Made by a program: the position numbers and the translations under genes. The notes beneath the pieces were generated by a model, which saw only the letters and a program-made list of their open reading frames with translations, was not told the origin of the DNA and did no database searches. From Candidatus Aveggerthella stercoripullorum (lineage in GTDB: Bacteria; Actinomycetota; Coriobacteriia; Coriobacteriales; Eggerthellaceae), in NCBI GenBank assembly GCA_018712955.1, contig DVGB01000044.1, forward strand, positions 1 to 64,000: a DNA stretch of 64,000 nt. Direction: 5' to 3'. Below, in pieces: positions 53,989 to 62,426 of this stretch (the first letter of the stretch is position 1; every line of letters begins with the position of its first letter).

Positions 53989-54960
53989 TTAGAGCATGAA
54001 CTCCGGATCGAAGAGCTCCGCAACGGAGCCGTTGTTGTACACGTTGCGGATAGCGCGCGAAAGAAGCGGCGCCACGGAAATGACCGTGATTTTGCCCGTC
54101 TGGCGCTCCGGCGGCACGTGGATGGTGTTGCAGACGACTACTTCGTCAATCTGGGATTTCTCCAGGCGCTCGTACGCCGGGCCGGAGAACACCGGATGGG
54201 AAGCGCACACGTAGACCTTTTCGGCGCCCTTTTCCTTCAGCGTGGCAACGGCTGCGCACAGCGTGCCCGCCGTGTCGATCATGTCATCGTTGACAATGCA
54301 GATTTTGCCGTCGACGTTACCGATCAGCGCCGTGATCTCAGCCTTGTTGTGCTCAGGACGGCCCTTGTGCATGATGGCAAGGTCGGTTCCCAGCATGTCG
54401 GAGAGCTTTTTGGCAGCCTTCGCGCGGCCCACATCGGGGCTTACGACGCACACGCGTTCCATGTCCAGGCCCTTCTTGCGGAAGTAGTCGGCAAAGATGG
54501 GCAGCGCAGTCAGGTGATCGACCGGGTTGTCGAAGAAGCCCTGGATCTGACCCTGGTGCAGGTCGATCGTGATAACGCGCGTGATGCCGGCGACCGTCAT
54601 AAGGTTCGCCACCAGCTTTGCCGTGATAGGCTCGCGCGCAGCGGCCTTGCGGTCCTGGCGTGCATAGCCGTAGCACGGCACGACAGCGCTCACCGTGCGG
54701 GCGGACGCGCGCTTGGCAGCGTCGGCCATGATAAGAAGCTCCATGATGGCTTCGTTTACGTTCTGCGTAGACGTGGACTGCACGATGAATACGTCTGCAC
54801 CGCGGACGCTTTCCAGGTAGCGAGCATAAATCTCGCCGTTCGAGAACTTCTCGAGCTTCACGTTGCCCAGCGTCGTGCCCAGGCACGTGGCAATCTCTTC
54901 CGCCAACGCCGGGGCGGTCGAGCCCGCGAACACCGCCAAGCTCTTCTGCATTTCGGTCAT
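53989..54960 (-). CDS. prs: Ribose-phosphate pyrophosphokinase
   Basis: A 323-residue enzyme that makes PRPP from ribose 5-phosphate and ATP, for nucleotides, histidine and tryptophan. It has KFSNGEIYARYLESVRG, the metal-binding ITIDLHQGQIQGFF, and the PRPP-binding loop as VNDDMIDTAGTL. Here the usual first Val-Asp-Asp of the loop reads Val-Asn-Asp. AAAGGAG lies 9 bases before the ATG at 54960. It is probably co-transcribed with glmU upstream (about 210-bp gap). Confidence 0.95.
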   Translation of the reverse strand: MTEMQKSLAVFAGSTAPALAEEIATCLGTTLGNVKLEKFSNGEIYARYLESVRGADVFIVQSTSTQNVNEAIMELLIMADAAKRASARTVSAVVPCYGYARQDRKAAAREPITAKLVANLMTVAGITRVITIDLHQGQIQGFFDNPVDHLTALPIFADYFRKKGLDMERVCVVSPDVGRAKAAKKLSDMLGTDLAIMHKGRPEHNKAEITALIGNVDGKICIVNDDMIDTAGTLCAAVATLKEKGAEKVYVCASHPVFSGPAYERLEKSQIDEVVVCNTIHVPPERQTGKITVISVAPLLSRAIRNVYNNGSVAELFDPEFML

Positions 54961-55171
54961 CTGCGCGTTCTCCTTTCATCGTGCGTGCCGTGCGCATTCT
55001 TCGAAACGAGCGCATGCCCGCCTCCCGGCACGCCGAACAAGCCTAGGGCTTGTCCGCCTTTCGTCAGCGCCCCGTCAACTAACCGGAGCATGCGGCCGTG
55101 GCCGCATCGTTCTTATACCACGCGGCCCACCGCGCTCAGCGTCCGCCAGGCAGCAAGACGCCGGAACGAGC

Positions 55172-56545
55172 TTACTCTTTCGTTTTGCGGTGAGCGTCCG
55201 CCCATCCAGGAAGCTCCGTCTGGCGTGCACGGCCAAGGCCGAGAGCCCCTTCGCTCACATCTTTCGTGATGACAGAGCCTGCACCGATCAACGCGCGGTC
55301 GCCCACGGTCACCGGCGCTACCAGCATCGTGTCGCTGCCGACGAACACGTCGTCGCCAATGAACGTCTTATGCTTGTTTGCGCCGTCGTAGTTGCAGGTG
55401 ATGGTGCCGGCGCCGATGTTCACGCCCGTGCCGATGGTCGCATCGCCGATGTAGCTCAAGTGCGGGACTTTCGAGCCCGCGCCCACCGTGCTCTTCTTGA
55501 TCTCCACGTGCGTGCCCGCTTTCGCGCCTTCGCACAGGTGCGCCCCTGGGCGCAGGTACGCGCGCGGACCGCAGGTGGCGCCGTCATCGAGAACGGCTTC
55601 GAGAGCCACCGTCTCGTCGATCGTGCAGCCACAGCCGACCTTCGTGTCAGTCAAGCGCGTGTTCGGACCAAGAACGCAATCTTCGCCCACGACCGTCGAG
55701 CCCATAAGCATAGTGAGCGGCAGAATCTCCACATCGCGGCCAATCTGCACGTCCGGCCCGATCCACACAAGCTCAGGGTCGGTCATCGTGACTCCCTGCG
55801 CCAGGTGATAGGCGTTGATACGCTGCTGAGCCGCCTTCGTGGCCGCCGCCAACTGCGCACGAGAGTTCACGCCCGCGCATTCGGACGGGTCTCCTGTCGA
55901 GAAGGAAATGACCTTGTGGCCCGCCCTGCGGCAAATTTCCAGCACATCGGTCAGATAGTATTCGCCCTGTGCGTTGTCGTTGTTCACTTGGGAAAGCGCC
56001 CAGAAAAGCACCTCGACGTCGAAGCAGTAGAAACCGGAATTGCATTCCGTCAGCGCTGCCTCCTCCGCCGAACAGTCTTTCTGCTCCACGATGCGCTCGA
56101 CCGTGCCGTCTGCTGCGCGCACGATGCGGCCGTAGCCGAACGGCTCGTCAAGCTCCATAGTGAGCACCACCATGGCGGCGTTTTCGGACTCGCGCACGCG
56201 AACGAGGCTTTCGATGGTCGACGGCGTGATGAGCGGGCTGTCCCCCGAAAGCACGACGACCGAACCGGTCTTGCCCGCCATGGCCTCACGGCATGCGTTC
56301 ACGGCGTCGCCCGTGCCCAGCCGCTGCTCCTGGAACACGATCGTGGTGTCCTTTTCCACCAGCGGGATAACCTGCTCGCGCGCATGGCCGAGAACGCAGA
56401 CCACATCCTGCATCCCGGCTTGATGCGCCGCGTCGACGACCCATCTGATAAGCGGCTTGCCCAGCACTTCATGCGCAACCTTGGGCTTTTTCGACTTCAT
56501 GCGGGTGCCTTCGCCCGCAGCCAGGATAATGGCGGATGCTTCCAT
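55172..56545 (-). CDS. glmU: Bifunctional UDP-N-acetylglucosamine pyrophosphorylase/glucosamine-1-phosphate acetyltransferase
   Basis: A 457-residue enzyme that makes UDP-GlcNAc for peptidoglycan. The N-terminal uridyltransferase (ILAAGEGTRMKSKKPKVAHEV) is followed by a left-handed beta-helix acetyltransferase (about residues 250-440, with repeated hexapeptides and the HVEIKKSTVGAGSKVPHLSYIGDA block). Length is normal. The likely Shine-Dalgarno (AAGGAG) is 14 bases from the ATG, farther than usual. It follows the peptidoglycan-binding gene by 33 bp. Confidence 0.95.
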   Translation of the reverse strand: MEASAIILAAGEGTRMKSKKPKVAHEVLGKPLIRWVVDAAHQAGMQDVVCVLGHAREQVIPLVEKDTTIVFQEQRLGTGDAVNACREAMAGKTGSVVVLSGDSPLITPSTIESLVRVRESENAAMVVLTMELDEPFGYGRIVRAADGTVERIVEQKDCSAEEAALTECNSGFYCFDVEVLFWALSQVNNDNAQGEYYLTDVLEICRRAGHKVISFSTGDPSECAGVNSRAQLAAATKAAQQRINAYHLAQGVTMTDPELVWIGPDVQIGRDVEILPLTMLMGSTVVGEDCVLGPNTRLTDTKVGCGCTIDETVALEAVLDDGATCGPRAYLRPGAHLCEGAKAGTHVEIKKSTVGAGSKVPHLSYIGDATIGTGVNIGAGTITCNYDGANKHKTFIGDDVFVGSDTMLVAPVTVGDRALIGAGSVITKDVSEGALGLGRARQTELPGWADAHRKTKE

Positions 56546-56578
56546 GGGTTCTGTTCAAGCTCCTTCCGGGTTCCGGGT

Positions 56579-57487
56579 CTAACGGTTCGTCGAAGCAAGC
56601 GCAGAGCACAGCGCGTCGAGCAGCGTAATGGCGAAATGCTGCGCAGAGCGGCCCACGCCAGCATCCTGCCACATCGTGCCCGGCAGCTCGAGCGCAATGC
56701 GCGGTGGCGTGCTGGAAACTGCGTCAAGGGCAGCACGCAAGCGAAGCGCCAGCGAGGATTCGTCCTCATAGAACACGCGCGGTACCGCCTCAGGCGTCGG
56801 CTGCTCCGGCAGCACGATATGCACAAGCAGCATGTCGTTGCCCGGGGCGACGGAAAGGGAGTCCGCGCTGATGAGCTTCGAGGCCGGATTCGTGGCAAGC
56901 GCCAGGTTCGACATACGGGATGCGACGCTGCGCGTGAACTCGCACGTACCGAACAGGCAAAGCGCGTTCCGCTCCAAAACGTCCGCAGCGCGCGCAAAGC
57001 CGAGATATTCGGTCGAGACTTCGCCGGAAGGCTTCCCCTCCCATGAATGGTGGAGATTGCGGATGGCGGCAAAGGTGAACGCGCCCGCGATACCGTCCGA
57101 GAACAATCCCATGTTCATCTGGAATTTTCGGAGCGCCAATTCCGTGTATGCGCCGAAGATGCCGTCCTCCACGCCGCAGGCGAACCCGAGCGCGCCCAGT
57201 GCGCGCTGTAACTCCGCCACGTCATTGCCGTGGAAATACGGCATGCGCAAAAACAGCGTGCGGTCTCCCATGCGGTAGCCAGCGTCCACGAGCGCAGCCC
57301 ACACCTTGTCGTCGACCGCCCCTTCTTCGGGCAGGCCGACCGACCGGCAGAAAGCGCGCACGGCGCCCGCCGTGACGTCTCCGAACGTTCCGGTTACTTG
57401 CTCTTCGCGCAGATAGCCGAGAGCGGCGAGGCGCTGCTGCACGTCTTCGACGGCCGCGCCCGTGTCATGTAGTTCAATCTTAATCAT
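56579..57487 (-). CDS. Peptidoglycan-binding-domain protein without visible catalytic domain
   Basis: A 302-residue protein with two N-terminal peptidoglycan-binding repeats (VQQRLAALGYL...AVRAFCRSVGL at about 15-50, and LQRALGALGFACG...ALRKFQMNMGL at about 90-130). The remaining ~160 residues are like the amidase-3 fold found in CwlM-type proteins (LLVHIVLPEQP, LELPGTMWQDAGV), but I do not see a clear zinc site. It may be a regulatory CwlM-like protein rather than an active amidase. It has no signal peptide. The start is ATG 57487; 57496 is also possible and neither has a strong site. It sits upstream of glmU, consistent with envelope synthesis. Confidence 0.75.
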   Translation of the reverse strand: MIKIELHDTGAAVEDVQQRLAALGYLREEQVTGTFGDVTAGAVRAFCRSVGLPEEGAVDDKVWAALVDAGYRMGDRTLFLRMPYFHGNDVAELQRALGALGFACGVEDGIFGAYTELALRKFQMNMGLFSDGIAGAFTFAAIRNLHHSWEGKPSGEVSTEYLGFARAADVLERNALCLFGTCEFTRSVASRMSNLALATNPASKLISADSLSVAPGNDMLLVHIVLPEQPTPEAVPRVFYEDESSLALRLRAALDAVSSTPPRIALELPGTMWQDAGVGRSAQHFAITLLDALCSALASTNR

Positions 57488-57725
57488 GGGCTGCATTGTA
57501 CCGCACCATCCCGCACCGTGAAGCGGTTGTGCGCAAGCTCACCTAATGCCTACAGCCTGCCCTGTCGGTTCAATCTCACGCTTAGTCTTCCTTGTCGCAA
57601 AATGTTGCAACAAAAACGTTTTCCGCGCCCTTTGCGAGACGGAGCCGAAGGTCCCGTCCTTTTCGGAAACACGCGCGGGCCGAGGGAAGCGCGCTCACGC
57701 GGGCAAAACACGCCCACGCAGAAGG

Positions 57726-58775
57726 CTAGTTGAAGCGATGCACGAACCAGTCCGCCATCGAAGCGAGCAGATCGCGCGCATCGGACGGGCGCACCTCTTT
57801 GACCAAGCGCGCCTTTGCCTTTTCCGTAAGGTCTTCCGCATACGAACGCGCGTACTGAATGCTGCCGGAAGCCTCCATGATGGCAACCGCTTCTGCGAGC
57901 ACCGCCGGGTCCTTCTCTTTCGCCGAAAGAATCTCGATCAAGCGATCGCGCTGGTCCGAATGCTGCAGCGCATGCACCACTACAAGCGTGCGCTTGCCTT
58001 CGGTGATGTCGTTGCGGAAATCTTTCTTCGTGGACTCCTCCGACCCGATGAGGTTGAGCAGGTCGTCTTGAATCTGGAATGCGAGGCCGCATGCCAGGCC
58101 GTAAGCGCGCAGGCCTTCGATTTCGGGCTCGGCACCGCCGCCGACGATGGCGCCAACCGCAAGCGGCACTGCGCCGGAATAATGGGCGGTCTTGTGCGTC
58201 GCCATAGTGAGGTAGTCTTCGGTCTTCAGGTCGTAGCGGCCGTCGCGCGCCCACCCGATGTCCAGCGCCTGGCCCTCGATGGTATGGCGCGTCATGCGAA
58301 TAAGCTCGTCGATCACACGGACCTTCGTGTCGCTGTCAAGACGCGGATCGTTGACAACCGTGCCATTTACCAGGGAAAGCGCCAAATCGCCCGCATTGAT
58401 GGCAAGCCCGATGCCTTCGGTCAAGTGCATGCACGGCTCGCCGCGGCGCAACTCGGCTTCGTCTGCAATGTCGTCATGAATGAGCGCTGCCGTATGGAAG
58501 TGCTCGATGGCCGCTGCTGCGGACATCGCGCGGTCAACATCTCCCCCGACGGCCAAACAACCGGCGAAACAGATGAGCGGACGATGGCGCTTGCCGCCGT
58601 TTTTGCTGTACTCCTTCAGCGGGGTGTAGAGGTAGCGATCCATGTCCGGATGAGTGCCCGTCGGCAGATAGCTGTTCACCAGGTCGCCTACTTGGGCGGC
58701 GAAAGCGTTCAGGTAATCCGCGAAGTTCGTTGGCCGAACCGCGGCTGCTGCCATGATTTCGTTAATGGTCGTCAT
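57726..58775 (-). CDS. Polyprenyl (geranylgeranyl/farnesyl-type) diphosphate synthase
   Basis: A 349-residue trans-prenyltransferase that chains isoprenyl diphosphates for quinone side chains or carrier lipids. The KNGGKRHRPLI motif, the first aspartate-rich motif as HDDIADEA and the second as QIQDDLLNLIG are visible. The first motif is the short DDxxD form. Product length cannot be assigned. An AGGCGAGG site precedes the ATG at 58775. Its promoter region contains the duplicated tRNA-Leu 3' end. Confidence 0.9.
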   Translation of the reverse strand: MTTINEIMAAAAVRPTNFADYLNAFAAQVGDLVNSYLPTGTHPDMDRYLYTPLKEYSKNGGKRHRPLICFAGCLAVGGDVDRAMSAAAAIEHFHTAALIHDDIADEAELRRGEPCMHLTEGIGLAINAGDLALSLVNGTVVNDPRLDSDTKVRVIDELIRMTRHTIEGQALDIGWARDGRYDLKTEDYLTMATHKTAHYSGAVPLAVGAIVGGGAEPEIEGLRAYGLACGLAFQIQDDLLNLIGSEESTKKDFRNDITEGKRTLVVVHALQHSDQRDRLIEILSAKEKDPAVLAEAVAIMEASGSIQYARSYAEDLTEKAKARLVKEVRPSDARDLLASMADWFVHRFN

Positions 58776-58823
58776 AAAGTACGCCTCGCCTTTTCTGTCG
58801 TGATGAACAGAGTGCTTTGCCTG

Positions 58824-58863
58824 TGTCGCTATCCGTTCCAACCTGGTAGGAGCGGTGGGACTC
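58824..58863. repeat. Direct repeat copy 1 (tRNA-Leu 3'-end duplicate)
   Basis: This 40-bp sequence is identical to 59009-59048, which covers the last 20 bases of tRNA-Leu and the 20 bases beyond it. The copies are 185 bp apart. It resembles an attachment site. Confidence 0.85.
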
Positions 58864-58924
58864 CCGCGCCCCGCTGCGCGGGACGCTCTACCCCTCCCTC
58901 GCAGGCTCGGTCGGGCGGTTTCCT

Positions 58925-58949
58925 GAAAACTGCCCACCGGGCAGTTTTC
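58925..58949 (-). terminator. Hairpin between the two repeat copies
   Basis: A perfect 11-bp stem (58925-58935 with 58939-58949) with an ACC loop. Each side is flanked by A- or T-rich bases. It may terminate the tRNA transcript. Confidence 0.7.
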
Positions 58950-59008
58950 TTCACGGAAACCCACCTCATCGGTTCGAGCCCCACCGGGCCTTCCCCTTGG
59001 GTCTTCCC

Positions 59009-59048
59009 TGTCGCTATCCGTTCCAACCTGGTAGGAGCGGTGGGACTC
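59009..59048. repeat. Direct repeat copy 2 (over tRNA-Leu 3' end)
   Basis: A perfect 40-bp match to 58824-58863. Half lies in the tRNA, half in its 3' flank. Confidence 0.85.
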
Positions 59049-59113
59049 GAACCCACAAGTCCGAAGACGGAGGATTTTAAGTCCCCTGCGTATGCCAATT
59101 CCGCCACGCTCCC
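59029..59113 (-). tRNA. tRNA-Leu (UAA)
   Basis: An 85-nt type II tRNA with encoded CCA. The acceptor GGGAGCG pairs with CGCTCCT (one G-U pair). The anticodon loop reads CTTAAAA with anticodon TAA. There is a long variable arm (CCTCCGTCTTCGGAC), and GGGTTCGAGTCCC forms the T arm. It lies upstream of the prenyl synthase gene on the same strand. Confidence 0.97.
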
Positions 59114-59270
59114 GTTTGGTCTTTTTGGGACAACGGTGCTTATCATAGCAAAAGACCAGGCAGCGAACGGGCGCAGTTGCAGCTTGCGGGCAAAACGAGC
59201 ACAGTCGCGACCGGCCCTTCCTCAAAAGGCGAAAGCGCAGAGCCCTCTTCCTTCGTGGAAGAAAGCGCTC

Positions 59271-60257
59271 TTACACTGTCGGCGCATCCTGCTTTCCATG
59301 CCGAAGGGACGCGTCTAGGATTATGCCGTGCAGAATGTCCGTCTCGCTCACGGTGAAGGACTCCATGCCCGCCGCATCCAGCACCGCTTGCAGGATAACG
59401 AGCCCCGCCACGATGACCGGCGCGCGATCGGGCTCGAGTCCGGGGATGGTGCGCCGTTTTGCCAGCGGCATTGCCGCGGTGCTCCGCTCCAGCGCGTCAA
59501 GGGTTTCCCGGTCGATGACGGAAAGATGCACGCGCCGAGGATCGTAGTGCTCCAAACGCAGGTGCATGGCCACCACACTCGTGGCAGTGCCCGCCACAGC
59601 AGCCATCGTCTGCCCTTTGAAGCCCGCCTCGCGAACCGTCTGGAAGAACGGAACGAACGTGCCGAGCGCCCAAGAACGGGCGCGCTCAAGTTCCTCCCGC
59701 GCAGGCGGGTCGTCATGAAGGAACAGTTCCGTCACGCGGCGGCATCCGATGTCGAACGAGCGGCGGAATTGGGGTGCCTGGCCTGCCTGTCCTGCAATAA
59801 TCTCCGTCGAGCCCCCGCCCACGTCCACCACGAACAAAGGAACGGGCGGAAACGAGCTCGAAGCCCCTTTGAACGAAAGCTCCGCCTCGCGCTCTCCGGG
59901 AATCACGGACAGCTCGATGCCGCGCTTTTTCAACAGCGCTGTAAATTCGTCCGCATTGCGCGCATCGCGCGCCGCGGAGGTAGCGACCGCGGTAAGAGGG
60001 ATGCCCCCCTGGATGCCGTCGCGGCATTCGTCGATGATATCCAGAAAGCGGAGCATTTGCTCGTCGACGCGCTGCATCGCGGCAGGAAGCAAGACCCCGC
60101 TCGATGCGACCCCTTCCCCCAAGTTCGTGATCGCGTGAGCGCGCCGCACTTCGTGCACTCCAGACGCGTCCACGTCAGCCACGAGCAGACGGCACGTCAC
60201 CGTTCCGATGTCGATGGCCGCAAACCGCTGTGCGCAGGATTCGTTCAGTCCGGGCAT
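59271..60257 (-). CDS. ppx: Ppx/GppA-family exopolyphosphatase
   Basis: A 328-residue phosphatase of the actin/Hsp70 fold that degrades polyphosphate or pppGpp. AAIDIGTVTCRLLVADVD (phosphate 1 loop) opens it, and VVDVGGGSTEIIAGQ (phosphate 2) follows. The length is that of the short, single-domain form. The ATG at 60257 has AAGGGG upstream. It lies between the divIC-like gene and tRNA-Leu on the same strand. Confidence 0.92.
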   Translation of the reverse strand: MPGLNESCAQRFAAIDIGTVTCRLLVADVDASGVHEVRRAHAITNLGEGVASSGVLLPAAMQRVDEQMLRFLDIIDECRDGIQGGIPLTAVATSAARDARNADEFTALLKKRGIELSVIPGEREAELSFKGASSSFPPVPLFVVDVGGGSTEIIAGQAGQAPQFRRSFDIGCRRVTELFLHDDPPAREELERARSWALGTFVPFFQTVREAGFKGQTMAAVAGTATSVVAMHLRLEHYDPRRVHLSVIDRETLDALERSTAAMPLAKRRTIPGLEPDRAPVIVAGLVILQAVLDAAGMESFTVSETDILHGIILDASLRHGKQDAPTV

Positions 60258-60278
60258 TACCGCCCCTTTCTCGCGAAC

Positions 60279-60305
60279 GGCGTGCAGGCCGTCGGCCTGC
60301 ACGCC
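60279..60305. terminator. 12-bp hairpin between divIC-like gene and ppx
   Basis: The arms 60279-60290 and 60294-60305 pair perfectly with a three-base loop. It has no T run on the minus strand. It is either a weak terminator or a 5' structure of ppx. Confidence 0.6.
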
Positions 60306-60407
60306 TCTTTGCCCTCGTACGGCCAATATAGTACGACCGCCTACGAAAGCCACCGTTGGCACGCGGCCTGACGGCATCGTTGCGCAGGTATGCTGCGTTT
60401 GCTGCTG

Positions 60408-61454
60408 CTACTTCGACGAACCGACATTGTTCGGGTCGACGCCGAACAACGGGTCGAGCAAGCCCGAATACCAGGTGGCAGGAGCCGGAACGCTCCCTGC
60501 CAGCACGTCGGCATAGACCGGATCTTCATCCGAAGGGTCAAGCCCGTTCACATACACGGCGTTGTCGCCCTCTTTCACCCATCCGAACTCCTTGCTCGCC
60601 TCATCCTCGATGCCTTCGTCGGTGGACAGGCGATCTATTTCGGCCTGGATGTAGTCTTGGCGTTCCGTGAGCGCCTCATACTCTGCCTGCTGTTGCGCGG
60701 TCGTGCGCATCATGACGTAATAGTCGCGCGCGGCAGGATAGACGACCACGAACGCAAGCGCAAAGCACGCGACGGCGGCAATAAGCCCATAGACGAGCGC
60801 CGAACGGGAGAAACGCTGGCGTTTGACGGCAAACTCCCTCACGCGACCGTTCGCCGATTGCCCCTGGCTTTGCATGCGAGACGATTTTTTGTGGGTAGCC
60901 CCCATCTGGCCTTTGTAGAGCGCTGCGCGCGGACCCGCCGAAGGATCAGAGGGCGCCGAAGCGTAACGGCGATCGAATTCGCGGCTGGCCTTCTCTTTGC
61001 GACGGGAGCGCCAAAAGCCCGCAAAGCCCGATTTCTCCGAGCGCGCAGGGCTGCCGCCATACCGGGGCATGGCACCTTCGTCCTCCGCGTAATCCCATCC
61101 TTGCGCAGCGCCAGAAGAGCGACGAGTCGCCGCAGGGCGAGAAAAGCCCGAGCGGGAAGAGTCCGCCAGAGCGGATGCTTCGCCCGAACGCAACATCGAC
61201 GAACGCGCCCAGCCGTCCTGGGACGCACCGCGCGCAGTGCTCTTCCGAACCCGAGGCGCCACCGAAACGCCCGCATGGCGAGGTCGGCCCGCAACGGACC
61301 CCGAAGAACGAGAAGCGTGGGAAAACGGCGAGACGAACGGCTCTGGATACCCTTCTTTGCCGATACCGTGCGCGCCATTGCGCGACATTCCGGACACTTC
61401 GTCGAACGGGAGAATGTTAGAGTACGTAGCCAGAGAAATCGCTCCTTGCAGCAT
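60408..61454 (-). CDS. DivIC/FtsL-like septum protein with long disordered N-terminus
   Basis: A protein of up to 348 residues ending in the septum formation initiator pattern: one membrane helix (about ALVYGLIAAVACFALAFVVV), a coiled coil (AQQQAEYEALTERQDYIQAEIDRL) and FGWVKEGDNAVYV. In actinobacteria such proteins join FtsB/FtsL at the division site. An N-terminal ~190 residues rich in Ser, Arg, Gly and Ala, almost certainly disordered and cytosolic, precede the helix. The start is uncertain: ATG 61454 is chosen because a promoter-like TGC-TATCTT lies just upstream, but 61520 is possible. It precedes ppx on the same strand. Confidence 0.75.
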   Translation of the reverse strand: MLQGAISLATYSNILPFDEVSGMSRNGAHGIGKEGYPEPFVSPFSHASRSSGSVAGRPRHAGVSVAPRVRKSTARGASQDGWARSSMLRSGEASALADSSRSGFSRPAATRRSSGAAQGWDYAEDEGAMPRYGGSPARSEKSGFAGFWRSRRKEKASREFDRRYASAPSDPSAGPRAALYKGQMGATHKKSSRMQSQGQSANGRVREFAVKRQRFSRSALVYGLIAAVACFALAFVVVYPAARDYYVMMRTTAQQQAEYEALTERQDYIQAEIDRLSTDEGIEDEASKEFGWVKEGDNAVYVNGLDPSDEDPVYADVLAGSVPAPATWYSGLLDPLFGVDPNNVGSSK

Positions 61455-61620
61455 CGGGTCGGATTGAAGTTCGGTTATGCTTTCGAGCCTTACCAAGATA
61501 GCACATTCGAACGTTCGCATGCGCCCATGACGCGCAGGTTTCGCCGATTCAACGAAGACCTCACAGTCGGACGAAACACCCCGCCGCTTCACCGCACAAC
61601 GCCTTCCGCCCGCCGACCGG

Positions 61621-61641
61621 TTGTATGTGCTGTAGTACAAT
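61621..61641 (+). promoter_or_regulatory. Promoter and palindrome of the DtxR-family gene
   Basis: TACAAT (61636-61641) is a good -10. It forms one arm of TTGTA...TACAA (61621-61625 with 61636-61640), a candidate self-operator. No good -35 is visible. Confidence 0.4.
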
Positions 61642-61678
61642 GCGAACCATTCACCACCACCGAGAAACGAGGTCGCAC

Positions 61679-62059
61679 ATGGAGAAAATGTCCATGTCTC
61701 ACGAGGACTACCTGGAAGCCATCGTCATGCTAGGCGGCACGACGGACGTGTCCGTGCGATCCGTCGACATAGCGAACAAGCTTGGGGTCTCTAAAGCCTC
61801 GGTCAACAAAGCCGTCACGTCCCTGAAGGAAAAGGGCCTGGTCGACCAGCCGTATTACGGGGATGTCACGCTGACCGAAGACGGCTACGCGTACGGCTCC
61901 CAAGTATTCGGGCGCCACCGCATGCTGCGCGAGTTCCTGACGAAGGCGGTCGGCATCGAGCCCGAGGTCGCCGAAAAGGAAGCATGCCAGATGGAGCATG
62001 CCATCAGCGACGAGTCGTTCGAGAAATGGCGCTCCTTCATCAAGGGACTCAACCTGTAG
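61679..62059 (+). CDS. DtxR-family metal-dependent transcriptional regulator
   Basis: A 126-residue iron- or manganese-sensing repressor. The winged helix (SVRSVDIANKLGVSKASVNKAV) is followed by a short dimerisation/metal domain. The metal residues match DtxR rather than MntR: His80 (GRHRML), then Cys103, Glu106 and His107 in ACQMEHAIS, as in DtxR C102/E105/H106. This points to ferrous iron. It has no SH3-like third domain. CGAGGT precedes the ATG at 61679. It converges on the Feo genes and probably controls them. Confidence 0.88.
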   Translation: MEKMSMSHEDYLEAIVMLGGTTDVSVRSVDIANKLGVSKASVNKAVTSLKEKGLVDQPYYGDVTLTEDGYAYGSQVFGRHRMLREFLTKAVGIEPEVAEKEACQMEHAISDESFEKWRSFIKGLNL

Positions 62060-62064
62060 CGACG

Positions 62065-62268
62065 CTATTTCGAAGACCTTGCCGCTTCCTCCATCTCTTT
62101 GACCATACGGTCTGCCGCGCCGCATTTCGAGCAGGCCTTGGAACCGCAATGGTCCTTACAGTCGCACAGGCCACGACGCGTAATACGACGCACCGCCCAG
62201 ACCATGGCGGCAACGATGAGCAGCAGCACGACGACCGTTGACGGGGTGAGCTCAAGCGGAACGAACAT
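62065..62268 (-). CDS. FeoB-associated Cys-rich membrane protein
   Basis: A 67-residue peptide with one membrane helix (STVVVLLLIVAAMVWAV) followed by a cysteine-rich cytosolic tail (CDCKDHC, CSKC). Such peptides follow feoB in many genomes and may help ferrous iron handling; the role is not proven. AAAGGAG lies 5 bases before the ATG at 62268. It ends six bases from the convergent DtxR-family gene. Confidence 0.88.
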   Translation of the reverse strand: MFVPLELTPSTVVVLLLIVAAMVWAVRRITRRGLCDCKDHCGSKACSKCGAADRMVKEMEEAARSSK

Positions 62269-62320
62269 GGACGCTCCTTTCTGCCTGCCTTTTCTAGACA
62301 AGCAACGTAGAGAAAAGGCG

Positions 62321-62350
62321 CTGCCGGTGGACATACGCCCAAACCGGCAG
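62321..62350. terminator. Small hairpin in the feoB downstream spacer
   Basis: CTGCCGGT (62321-62328) pairs with ACCGGCAG (62343-62350), with Ts after it on the plus strand. It is probably a terminator for read-through from the DtxR-family gene. Confidence 0.5.
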
Positions 62351-62397
62351 GCCTTTTTCGATTGCAGTATAACGCCGCAGCCACGGCATCCTTTAGG

Positions 62398-62417
62398 GGC
62401 TCCTTCCGAAAGGAGCC
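62398..62417 (-). terminator. Hairpin directly after feoB
   Basis: An 8-bp stem (62398-62405 with 62410-62417) around CCGA, nine bases past the feoB stop. There is no T run, so it may only partly stop transcription before the Cys-rich peptide gene. Confidence 0.55.
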
Positions 62418-62426
62418 TGAAAAGCC

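Noticed and set aside
58864-59008. A second tRNA suggested by GGTTCGAGCCCC between the repeats
   Set aside because: The flanking bases do not form a T stem, and no D or anticodon arm can be built.
58776-59225. A longer prenyl synthase reaching back through tRNA-Leu
   Set aside because: The extra residues are the translated tRNA and repeats. The true start at 58775 has a ribosome site.
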